Shown here in pieces: positions 47,253-58,501 of a stretch of 64,000 nt of DNA. The translations under genes were made by a program, and so were the position numbers. Under the pieces are notes generated by a model. That model made no database searches, had not been told where the DNA came from, and saw only the letters and a list, made by a program, of their open reading frames with translations. The stretch's first letter is position 1, and every line of letters begins with the position of its first letter. Source of the stretch: Rhynochetos jubatus (Eukaryota > Chordata > Aves > Eurypygiformes > Rhynochetidae); the NCBI GenBank assembly GCA_027574665.1, contig CM050666.1:9672001-9736000 (forward strand). The letters run 5' to 3'.

Positions 47253-50200
47253 CTGTCGGGATTCAGGAGCAAAGCAAGGCAAACTGAAGGTGCACCTTCA
47301 GAGACGGAGGTACACTGCAGCAACACGCAGCTTTTCTGTTCACTCAGCTTACATGGCAAGCTGTCATGCATAACAACACAGCATGAATTTCAAATCAGAA
47401 ATTCTGATCCACAGATTTCCTCTGCCATTACAAATGCTTATTTTATAATTGTGAAAAATGCCAGTAATGTCACAAGGGAAACTCCTCGAGAACTGTGGGC
47501 ATGTCAGGGAAATCAATTAAAAATTTCTAGTTTCATTTAGGGAAAAAGGGTCATTCTGTTTTAACCACCTTACCACAGGAGTGAACGCAGGAACCAAAGC
47601 AAGCTAGGCAAGACAGACCACTGCCATTGGGAAGTGCTGAGAGCGTAAGACAGCTGCCATCCAAAGCTCTCCTCACTGTGCTCACTATTTTCTTGTGGAA
47701 CCACTATCTCAGAAACAAGCAAGTTTTATAAAGAGGTCTGGTAGCACACAAATGGCCAAAACATCACATTCTGTCTCCCTAAGAGTTTGTGTGTGTGTAT
47801 GCATATCAGCCTGGGTTCCCAAGTTTCCCCATCACACTGATTTATATACAATAAATCTAAACAGACTGAGAATCATGCCTGACAATTTCACCTGCCTTCC
47901 CAATCTCTATTCCTTATGATATTCTTGGTTCTCTGGAAATTCCATGTCTGTCAGACATATTTCTATCCATTCAGCTTCTCTGCCATAAACTGCAAGCAAA
48001 GGAGTACATTCACTCCCAGCAGAAAGCAGAACTATGCTGCAAGATTCATTGGGTTTTTTGCTTGGTCGGTTTACGTGCACACACATGTAGCCATGCCATA
48101 AACAAGAGGATGGGCTCAACCCTCTGGGAAGCCTTGCACAGGGCTTTGTAAAACTGCATCTGCAAACCGAGGCCTTGAAGCACAGCTCTTGCAGTTTGGG
48201 GTTAATAATCTTTCTTCTCCTTTTCTTCCATCGCCTTTGCTTTGCAGGCCCTTGGGACACAGCTCTTGGGGCAGCTGAGTAAAACACAAGCCTGTCTACC
48301 AGGATTTAGCACAGCACTAACCTCACTGGGATCTCTACAACCTACCACAGCAGCAACGAAACGTTGCCGTATTTATCCGCCTACGTGTACGTTTTGAGCC
48401 AGCATCTGCTTTAAGAGCTATACACATATGTAAGTCAGCAGAGGGAAATTGGGTCTTCTGGGAGATCATTATCTCTCAGCGCTCGCAGGGACAGGATCCC
48501 TTTGAGAGAAGCTCCTGGAGAGTAACGCCAAGCACCGATGGTCGTCGTGCTGCACCGACAAAAGGTGCATCCTTCCACTGCACAGCTGTGAGTGGGAGTA
48601 TCCAATGCACGTCCCCCCCAGCAAGGCAGGTAAACATCTCCTCCCCACCAGGCTCTAAATCTAGGATTCAACTTAGTCCATGTGGAAACAGGTTCCTTCT
48701 CCCCCACTGCTTTGGATACAGGAACTGACTCATCCGTATGTTGGGGTTTTTTTCCTCATTCCGATGCAGATATGAAAAATAATAGTCTTCATTTCAATAT
48801 TTAATCATATGCTTCATTTAATAATGAGTCCAAGAATAATTTAATCCTGGCTATCAACATAAAAGAGATATTGTTCCTTTCACTTGACTGTGTAAGAAAA
48901 TAAAAAATCCCTCTGGCTTCTCACAGGCCAGGGTTTTGCTCACTCCAACTTACAATGTAAACACAAATTACGTTATATATTTGATTATGCACACAAAACC
49001 TTGATCTGCATTTGGAAAGGGGCACAGAACGCTCTTCCCAGCCATTTCACCTCCCTAATTACAAACGCTGCCGTCTCCCTTGAACGAAGCAACCCGCTTA
49101 TGAAACAGAGATGGAGCTGACATTTCATGGCACATCCCCTCGTGCCTCAGTGAAGAAAAACACATCACGTGCCACAGATTTCTGGAAGCATCACCGCTCC
49201 CTTATGGTACGTGATCTCTTGCCAGGAATAAATAGGACAGAGTCCAGCATAGGAATCACATAACATTTGGCTCGCACATCATTTTTCTGCTGTTGTGTGT
49301 TATTACACCAAATGCACTGTGCAGGTACTGTCCACTTTGAAAGCATCTCATGAGCTACGAGAGTCTTGGATTTAAGTTGATTAATAAACCAGAATGTCTT
49401 GTTTAGATGGTCAGTGCAAAACTTGAAAAAAGTCCAAATCTCTGAAGAGGGCGAGTGCTTTTTGCCTATTCCCTTTACGTGATTTAAACGGTCCCACTAA
49501 ATGCGTTCTTTCGAGGACAAAAGATGGTTGTTCTCTATTTGTTAATACTCTTGGGACTGATCTCTAAGCATTTTGTCCATCTATAAAGCACAATAATGAC
49601 AATGCTGTTATTCTACATTAAAATATTTTAACATAACATTACTTCTAACTGGTGGTATTTATGCATTTAAACCCTCTGCTTTGTTTTTCTCTTAAAAGCT
49701 TTCATTTCCGCTTCCCAATCTTTTTCCTTCTAAACCATTTGTGCTCAGTATCATGTGTGCATGCTCCCACACCTAAATCCCTCTTCCTTCTCTATTTCTC
49801 ATTGTGCATACTTTACTTTGGAAACATTAAGTAGAATTTACCACTTATTTCTGGAAAAAGAAAGTGTTTCAAATTTGAATACAAGACCTTCAGAGATCAA
49901 GCATCCCAGGTTAAATCTAATGATGTCCAGGGGAATTCTATGCAAGCGAAGAGCTGCCTGCTAATGTGTCGGTGCTTTAGGGAAGAAAAATATCAATTAA
50001 ATTTCATAGCATGCAACCACATATTGACCTTGAAAGCTACCTGTAACTTAGTTTAAACTTGAAAATTCAAAGTCCAAGTCAGAACTTCTACTCTAATTGG
50101 TTTTAACTTCACTGAAGAGTGGCACTGCTCTATTGAGACCCCAGAAAAAAATTAAGAGAATCAGTCTGGATAAAAAAAAAAGCCCCCAAATCCTATTAAG

Positions 50201-50294
50201 TGTTTAGCTATGACATTTGGGTGTGCCTCTCGTCTCCCTCCCAAGGGTTTTGGCCCTTGCTTCAAGACATATCAGTGGTTCTTTTCTCTTTCAG

Positions 50295-50323
50295 CCTTAT
50301 AGTAACACTAAAACCAAATAAAG
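50295..50323 (+). other. candidate 29-nt micro-exon
   Basis: A strong acceptor, ggttcttttctctttcag, ends at 50294. A strong donor, ATAAAG|gtaagc, starts at 50324. The 29 bases between would shift a coding frame, so a noncoding or UTR exon is more likely if it is used at all. A CpG-bearing segment with open frames (50330-50500) follows directly. Confidence 0.15.
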
Positions 50324-50842
50324 GTAAGCGTCACGACAGCCCACGACTGCCAGCTCCTCAGCGGCACTGCACCCGCGCCTGTGCGAAGATTTCTGCGACC
50401 AAGTACTTTATTGCCGAGAGAATTACAATCTGGCAGCGCACTGTACAGCACACGGACAGCGAGGGCAAGTCAGATGAAGGAAATCCGCTGTTATGAACTG
50501 CTCCACAGGTCAAAGGAAACCCAGAAGGGAAATCTCTCACCTGGAACTGGACTTGATCTTTAAAGCCTATCCCACTGCAATGCCCTTGACCGAGAAAGCT
50601 GTAATTCAGGCTCTGCCAGATCTTCCACTGTAATTCTAATGGTAGGGCTTTCTTTTATTATTATTATTTTTATCTGCGCTGATCTGGCTTCTCAGTAGAG
50701 AAAAGACTTTTTGCCTCTGGTTAGTTAGCATAGTGTTTTTCCCATCAGGAGGAAAAGAAAGAACAGCAGGATACATGCACATCTTTCCTACTACAGAGTT
50801 CAAGCAAAGAAAAAAAAATCTGATATACTAAATCAAGTGTAT

Positions 50843-51247
50843 TTATTCTGAATTAATCACATGTGTATGAGCTGAATTGCCAAGCCACCAAACAGAAAAA
50901 GGAGAAGGATATCGTAGTTTGTATTTATTGACCATGTCTAGAAAAGCCCAGCTCCCCCTTCTTATAATCCAACTTGCCTTCTGTAGGTGTTTACAGACAG
51001 TAAGTAGCAAGAGCAGGACCCAATGCACGTCTCCTTGTTGGAGGACAACCAAGCATGCCTTCTCATGGAATTTTTTCCTGGCCTTTGCATCAGTAAGGAA
51101 AGATTCTGAAATTCCTCCAACATTTTTTGGAGGTTGAATTAAAATTTGTGATACCTGGGCTGATGAAATGTCACGGTGGTGAACCAGCATAACTCCGTCC
51201 TCATCAGCTAATACCAAGTATTCTGGGCAGAATGAGGCAGGATCCAT
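50843..51247 (-). CDS. hypothetical 134-aa ORF with overlapping poly(A) signal
   Basis: A single open minus-strand frame starts at an ATG with G at +4. It is preceded three bases upstream by an in-frame TAA, and an acceptor-like TTCTCACAG lies just before that. The product has mixed, protein-like composition, with acidic and basic residues in the first half (LADEDGVMLVHHRD near residues 13-26; KARKKFHEK at 55-63). One hydrophobic stretch spans residues 64-87, and a basic, aromatic C-terminal part follows. The stop codon is embedded in GAATAAATA, so a canonical AATAAA overlaps it, and a T-rich run follows on the minus strand. An internal donor-like CCCAG|gtatca occurs after codon 31. No family is recognised. 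It may be a chance ORF, a terminal exon or a young gene. Confidence 0.25.
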   Translation of the reverse strand: MDPASFCPEYLVLADEDGVMLVHHRDISSAQVSQILIQPPKNVGGISESFLTDAKARKKFHEKACLVVLQQGDVHWVLLLLLTVCKHLQKASWIIRRGSWAFLDMVNKYKLRYPSPFSVWWLGNSAHTHVINSE

Positions 51248-54200
51248 TTATTTTCTGTGAGAATTAATGTGATGGCTCTTTGCAGGTGAGAAGTTCACTC
51301 ACACCGTGACTGGCAGTTGCTCCAACCACCGGGTCAAGTGAGCCGATAGAGTCATTAACCCTACCAAACAATTAACCCTTATAATCAACAGTTTCCTTCC
51401 CCTCGCAGCAAGAGGAACACAAAACCCTGCACAATTAAAAAGATGCCCAAGTCAGGTCCAAACTCCAGAGCTCTCTGGGAAACCCAGATCGTCTGATTTT
51501 AAAGTCAAAAAAGGTGAGAACAGAAAAAGTTTTCTCTTGATCACAGCCCACAGACCCACTTATGTGAGACACCCTGTGTACCAGCTCAGGCTATAGATTA
51601 ACAAATGCCTTTCTGCCCCTTCGCCAGCACTGGACCATGGCAAATGCTGCAGCATCCCGAGGCATCCACATCCCACCAGACACAGATATCTATATATAGA
51701 TATATACACACACAGACCCATTTCCTCTGCTTTGCAACATCTTGCAGAAGCTAAGGCATGAGCTCTTCCTGCAAAACAGCCTGGGCTCTGTGTAACATCA
51801 GGTGCCTTCATCATGAAATTTGTGCTCAGACTTGCTTAAAGTTTGAGGAATTATTTGAAGAGCAAAAGCCACACTGGAACGCTCCTAGCACTGCATTAAG
51901 GATCCCAGAGGCAACACAGCAGCTCTTTATTCATGGAGCGTGAGCACTGGGGCTCAGCTCAGACAGAAGCCTGTGAGCAGACGGAGCAGGAACCTATTTG
52001 ACTGAAAAGAAATGCCAGAAATCCACGTCAGAGGCTCAGGCAGATCCTCCTGGAGCACCACTCACGTCCAGCCCAGCACTCCGATGGATATATCTTTCTT
52101 AAGTCTCTGTATAACGGGATAAAATGAGATGCAGCGGTTCAATGACACACACCGAAGGGAATTAAGGTCTGACACGTCCCTGCTTAGAGGAGATAGAGAT
52201 AAGCCTAGAAAGAACTCTTACCTAGAGCAATGCCAACAGGCAAAGCTACAGCACATGTTTTTGGATTGCTGTAGTGCTTTAGAAACAGGAATATTTAACA
52301 TAAGCAGTACTGCCTGGTACAGAAACAGAAGAGGGATGGCAGCAGGGCTCTCCTGCAGCGGCACACCTCTTGGCCCAGAGACCTGGTGACAGGTGACAGC
52401 AGGATGAAACAAGGGGCACTTTACTGTCACACAGCTTTTCCTTCCAAACATCCCTGGTGGAAGAGCACTGGTGACAGAGTCCAGCTTTGCTGACTCTCCA
52501 TGCTGTACCAGCTCCCATCCAAGGCTGCAGCAAGCTTCAGGAGAAGAGGGGAAAGCAGGAGGCACAGAGGGGAGGGGGATGCTAAGCACCAACAAGCCCT
52601 GGATGAGCTACATTTGTGGCAAAAAATCTTACAATATATTATCTAAGAGCTTCTATTTCAGAATTGTTTCTACTGCCTCTGGCTCCAGGGAAGTAACGTG
52701 GCTTTGCTTCATCACATGAGCCATCAGCCTGGATGCAAAGTTCATCCCCTCACACTCCAAAACTGATATCAGGAGGGAATTTCACACCCTCTTCAAGACA
52801 TCCACGCAGTGGAACATCAAAAGCAAAAGCCTCCCTGCAGCAGGAATTGGGTAAATTACACCGGGTTTTTACACAACAGCTTGTGGCTGGATCAGACACT
52901 GGCATCTCAAAGGGGACATTTCCTTGGAGAATACTTATCCTTTTGGAAGGGCTTTGGTGCAGGCCTTCCTCAGCCAGGGTTTCCCTTGAAAGGCTGCAGC
53001 CTTGTGTATTGTTCTGGACTCATACTCAGCCCCAGCCCCGGCTCCTCAGCAGCATATCAGAAGAATCACTTTCACCTCAGCAATAAACCGTCAAAAGTCT
53101 GGGTGTTTCTAAAAAACTTGTCAAGTTCCGACCCCTTCCCTAATTTCCCCAATCACATAAACAGTTTTACCACAACAGGGAAGAAAACCAAAAACAAAAA
53201 CCCCTTTGAGCATTTCATATCTGGATGGGGGTTTAGTATCACTAAAGCCTCTCACTGGTTTTCAATACAGCTTTATTTTAAGAAAGCATCTATTATATGA
53301 AGCTAGGGCTTTGGCAGGCACAGCAGAAGCCTGGCCAGTGCAGAGAACGAGGACAATACTGAAAGTGCACTATTATTTTATCACTTTCCGCATTTCTTGA
53401 TATCAACTTAGTGAAAAAGTTTACTACTTACTGGAAGTTACTTATCTTATGATTTCTACATTATTCTGCAGCCAGGATACAGCCTCTCCCTTTCTATCCT
53501 CCTACACAGATTTAGTAGAAGCATTTTCTAGCAGTTCATCTGAGCCAGATATTTAGTTTTGGCTTGGCAATATTTTCAACTAGAGGCAGGTCCTGACTCC
53601 AGGAAAACAAGTTATGCAGCAAGAGGGTGGGACACTATCAGAGAACACATAATAAATACCAAGTATGACCCATGAAAGGAGAGAAAACGTAAAAGATCTT
53701 GTTTCCATAATAGTGTAAATTAAATCATTTACACTGATGTGAAATTTCTCATGAGCTGTTTTTCATTCTTTGGACACAAAGTTGGCAGGCCAGACTCACA
53801 TCCAAAAGAAAGCACGCTCCAAAAGGCCAGCACCAAAACCAGTCATAAACCAACACCAAAACCACAGCCCAGGAGGCTTAAGAAAAAGATCACCAACCCA
53901 GCTCATAAACCTTCCATTAAATTTCTGAGGAAGAACAACTTCACAGCATTTTTGTTTCTTCTGCTGCACTGAGTTCCATAGACCTAAAGCAGCTCCTCCA
54001 TCAACCTGGGTCCTGCTGGTATGGACAGAGAGATATTGATTAACTTCAACCTAGCATTTTCCAGTTGCCTGAGAACCAATTTAATATCATTGCTGAAAGC
54101 AACAAGGATAGAAAAAGCTGGATGGATACCTTTGATCTATGCAGTTTTACCAGGCACCAGCAGCTAAAGCATTGCTGAGACTCTCCTTAGGACATTTTCC

Positions 54201-57200
54201 CCTCCTCATGATTATTTTGCAGTTCATTCAATAAAGCAGCAGAACAATTTCCTGACAAACTAGGAAATGAGCGCTGGACCGAGTTCAAGAACTTCAGAAA
54301 ATATTAGAAACAGAGATTTAACAGAAAGCACTTGGATCCCACTGACCTTACAGACAAGTCAGGCTGTCATTTCCTCAGCCATCAAGCCCAACCTGTTCAA
54401 AGGCAGGCGGGAGGGAAACCATCCTCGCTGCAACATACGTTTCGCTGCCTTCCACAAGCAGGTCTGAAGGAGTCACGTACATGGCAGTCCTCATCCACTA
54501 TGCCCCCACCATAGTATTTTGCCGCAAAATTAAGATGATAGGTAAAAAAGACATTTGGAATTCAGGACTGCCTCTGGCTGTGCAGGGAAGTTTCCACAGA
54601 GTAGGTGGACAGGGAAATCACAACACCAAGTTCAACCTGCGATGGTAGACAAGTTACTCCGAGCCCATGCCTTTGTTCTCCTCTGGAAGCGAGGGCAGAA
54701 ACGGCAGCTTACGCACGGACTGCAACCTCCCTGGGGGAGCTGGTGTCCTGCCTTCAACAGCAAGGCCCTGGGCTCAGAGCGGCGAGGCGCTGCTCGCGTA
54801 GATCAACTAAGAGCTGCGCTCTTCTGCCGCAGTTCAACACCCTCTGCTATCCTCTACACGTCCTATCATCTGCGTGTAGTACCATGCCCTTCACAAACGG
54901 CTTCGTGGAAAGCAAGCTAGGGAAGTTCCTCAATTGTTAATGCTCCCTGTTGCTTCTCTAGAACATGTGCCACTGCCACCAGAAGAAAGCCCACATTAAA
55001 AGAAAAAAACCAAGAAATTAAGAGCTGTTAAAGCTCTATTTTACTCTCTGCAAATTAAAAAATAACTGCTCCTACTTTTTTCAGCTCTACTAAGCTCACC
55101 TTTGATCTACTTTTGACTCCACACAGTGCCCAGACAAAGCAGTATTTCAGTGCAACACACGCTGTTTTGAATTTAACGCCCAATGCTGAAGTTAGTGTTT
55201 TGCTCCTAGAGTAGCTGTTAGACACTTCCATCTCTACAGTTACAGCAGGTAACCCTAAAACCAAGAAACCAGAGAAAGCTTGAGTTCATTAGGGTTCACT
55301 GCTCTAGGACTGGAATCTCTGCTACAGAAATGAGGTAAGGTGCTCACAGAAAACGCAGTACGTCATTGTGTTTTCTGCCAACAAGCTACACCATTTCTTA
55401 AAGTCTTAATTCCGCTTTCAAAAGGCCCAGGAGTGCTTTGAGCAGTGGCCAGCACAAACGCTCCCCGAGCCTTGCTAGGCAATCTCCCATCTGCTCCAGA
55501 GAGTGGGTAAAGCTCACTAAAGGGAATGAAAGATTACACAGGCTCATTTACAGGGCATAAGATCGTAGCACGGTTTATTCCTCTTCATGGAATAAATGCA
55601 ATACATAGCAAATTGACTTTGTTTTTTTAAAAAGGCAAGCCACACTCAAAGCTGGTACCTCCTGAGGGCTGCACTCTGAGCTTCAAGCAGCAGGATGGGG
55701 CAACCCCTGACGCAGCTGGGTCGGAAGCTGCAGACAAGCAGAGAAATGAGACCCAGCACAACGTGTGTAGGGAGAACAGGCACCTGGGCTACACTGTGAG
55801 GGCTTGGGGCCCGCTGTTGTAGGGACACCATGGTATCCACCCAAGCTCCGGGTAAAGCAAGTTTTTGTTTTGTCTCACTAGCCAGGTTTATATTAGCAGC
55901 CATGAAATGAGAGTCATTTCAACAGCTTACCAGAAAATCTAGGAATGGCTCCAGGACTTTGTGAATAAGGAATCAACCAAAAGCACCACCGTACGGTTTT
56001 CATGCAATTTTTAGGTTTTTGGCTCACAAAATATTAGTAGAAGAGGGGAAAAAAAAAATTGCATATGACATTAGCCTTGATCCAGCAAAGAGCCACACCA
56101 CATTTCCAAGTACTTCCCCCAGCTTCCCAAGGGACTTCCCGTTTCCTTAACTGTAAACATGCGAGAAGGCTCTGCACAACTGCACTAAAGCAGTACAACT
56201 GCTTTCTCAACAGTTACACTTGCCTATTAAACTTTAAACTCAGCTCTTTAGTACGTGAATATTTGCGTGCCCAGTTAGGAGCATCAGATTCCCTCGCACA
56301 ACTATCTCCCACACACCACTCTTGGTCAGCTCTTCCAGCAGATGCTCTGAAAGGAACAAATGTAGCTGCTGGTTACTGCTCAGCACATCGGTTTTCCCAG
56401 AAACAGACACCAACCATTTCCACCCAGAGCTTTGCCATGGTTCCTTTAAAAAGGAAGTAATCAGGATTTTTTTCCAGTAGTAAAGAGCAGTTGTTTCAAT
56501 ATTTAAATTCTCAAGTCAGTGTTCAGTCCCCCCCCTTACGGGGTCACTGGCCAATGCATCTGAATGAAGTGAACCAATTCAGTAAGCTGCCGCTATTGGA
56601 AACTCCTCTTTGGCTCGGGTATGTGTACCGAAGGAAACATACCAAGGTATTTATTTACTCTCTACCCTTCCTTCCCTTAGTTTACAACCAAAGCAGTGAA
56701 AGTCAGCAATGTATGTACTCAACAGGTGGAACTGTCAACATCTGTGTGACCCAAGTCAATTCAGGTTGATAGCCTCCAGTATTTAACAGGTATCATTCAA
56801 AAGGCCAGAGTTCCTAATGTGCTGAAAAAGGCACATTATCATCCCAGGGCTAATATGAAGTGGACACTCCTTAAGCATTTAGGAGAAGTCAGTCCCTTTA
56901 GGGAACACTGAAACCTTGCAGTAGCCATAACCCACAGCAGCAGCAGCTCAGCTCTGCTGGCGTAAGCATACAAGGAGCGCTTCTGGCAGCCCCGCACCCA
57001 CACAGCACCCTCCGTGCTTCCTTCAGGTTGCTGAAACCCAGGAACAGCAGTTCTCAAATTGCAGCTCCAGTGCCACGTACCCGGGTTTCGTCAGGCAGCC
57101 GGGCTAATGGCGCTCACCCCGGCAAGGCGAGCGAGCGCCCGAAGAGAAGGAGAGAATTTAATCAAACGCCACTTTTGTACGAAGATGGTCATTATTGATT

Positions 57201-58149
57201 CGCATCAGACACAGCTAAGCAGACAAAGAGAATAACTTGAGCCAAATAAATCCTTAATTTTTTTCCCCACTGAGATAAGATTACAATAGCCTTCCAATCT
57301 TTAGCTGCTTTCCTTTGTGAGAGTTGCACGTATGTGCTTTTTATTAGTTTTTGGCTTAGCAATTAGATGGATTTTCAGTTACTTCCAGAAATGTTGCAAG
57401 ATGACTGAGCTGCAGCTAATCTGTGCTTCTCACTAAATGGGAATATGAAAAATGCAGCAGGGCTCTCCAGCACTACAGCCAATGCATCTCAATTTTGCAC
57501 TTTCATACAGAAATGTAAATGCTGTATTTCATATCTGAACTCTTGCACAGTTGCCAAAAAGACAACCATAAGGAGAAAACTAGGTATAATCATTGATTTG
57601 TAGGGAGGAGAAAGAAAAATAACAGAAACACTCCCTGCCAGGAGATGACCAATTTTCCAACAGTTCTGCCATACAAAAAGCAACTTGTTAAGATGTGGGG
57701 TTTTTCTTAAAGCCATTAAAGCAAAACAGAAGATTACAGCTGCAACAAGCTATCTATTAACTCTAATTAGCAAGTATTTGTTGTCTGGATTTAAAACTTC
57801 CCAACTTGGTGTTAATGAACTGTAACACTGTAGCAAAAGGTATTAATAAAAACACCAGACTGTGGGGTAGATAATAGATCTCTGCTCATATTTCAGTAGA
57901 AGCTGGTGGGGATTTTTCTTTGCTGCTTCATTCAGGAACTGCAAAACAGGGAATACAAGTACTTAAAGTGGTTGCACTGGAAGACTAAGGGAAACTATTT
58001 ACCTTGCAAAGTTATATTTAAACTTCTATTCTGTTTTAAGAGGAGCAAGTCTCTTGTAATCCACATATGTAGACAAATGCTGCTTTGGGTTTTTTTGGTC
58101 CATGAAAGAAAACAAGTGATAGAGCACTTGGAGGGAGGGAGACAATAAC
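51248..58149. other. noncoding stretch, no confirmed gene
   Basis: A perfect 18-bp AT palindrome, ATATCTATATATAGATAT, lies at 51686-51703. An ORF at 52129-52389 is rich in charged residues but unsupported. A 27-nt interval at 55308-55334 sits between GCTCTAG and GAAATGAG|gtaagg. At 56827-56844 AATGTGC and GCACATT form a short hairpin. A CpG-rich pocket is present at 57070-57145. No repeat family was recognised. Confidence 0.5.
51686..51703. repeat. perfect 18-bp AT-rich palindrome
   Basis: ATATCTATATATAGATAT is its own reverse complement and is followed by a short TATACACACACA run. It looks like a decaying AT/CA microsatellite. Confidence 0.85.
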
Positions 58150-58290
58150 CACACTTGGTTTTAAAACTGGTTTGGGTTCTTTTGTTGTTTGTGGGTGGTT
58201 GGGGTTTTTTGTTTGCTTGGATTTAGGAGCAGGGCTGGTTATTTTTGTTGCTGATTTGTCTTTTTTAGTTTGGTTTTTATCTTCTTTTCA
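58150..58290. repeat. G/T-rich low-complexity tract
   Basis: About 140 bases dominated by T and G on the plus strand, with units such as TTTGTTGTTTGTGGGTGG and GGGGTTTTTTGTTTGC. It has the complementary composition of the A/C-rich tracts elsewhere in the window. It ends in a strong splice-acceptor-like tract. Confidence 0.8.
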
Positions 58291-58291
58291 G

Positions 58292-58501
58292 ATTCCAGAG
58301 AGGGGCAAACAAAAAGCAACTTGGCTACAGGATACAGTGATTTCAATTCTAGGGACCTTGTCCTGGAGGGTCAAGTCCTTCCAGCTGACAGCAGCACACC
58401 GAGGAGTCAAGTCCCACCCAGCCAGGCCCACAGGGTCCACAAGCTCACCTGGGCCCACTGCACACCCAGGCCAGCCCCACATGCCCCCTCATGCAACTGG
58501 G
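58292..58501 (+). other. candidate 210-nt exon
   Basis: The acceptor tttttatcttcttttcag ends at 58291, at the end of a long T-rich region, and the donor ACTGGG|gtaagg starts at 58502. The interval is exactly 70 codons and open from its first base (starting IPERGKQKATWLQD, then a P/H/G-rich tail ending PPHATG). A second frame is also open, which weakens the coding argument. The T-rich lead could itself be a low-complexity tract that imitates a polypyrimidine tract. No domain is recognised; an lncRNA exon is as likely as a coding one. Confidence 0.25.

Larger units (their letters stand above)
46590..50841. other. noncoding stretch, no confirmed gene
   Basis: A short GT repeat with interruptions lies at about 47786-47799. 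The block 48780-48900 is AT-rich with ATTTAATCATATGCTTC and TAATAATGAG cores. Candidate exons at 47216-47252 (minus) and 50295-50323 (plus) are listed separately. Frames of up to 126 codons (47907-48287, minus) have no recognised content. Confidence 0.5.

Noticed and set aside
52129-52389. 86-codon plus-strand ORF rich in charged residues
   Set aside because: Composition looks protein-like, but there is no poly(A) signal, no supporting splice pair and no family. A minus-strand donor-like site and a 125-codon minus frame overlap it.
55308-55334. 27-nt micro-exon candidate
   Set aside because: The donor is good but the acceptor is weak, and so short an interval with one weak site is well within chance.
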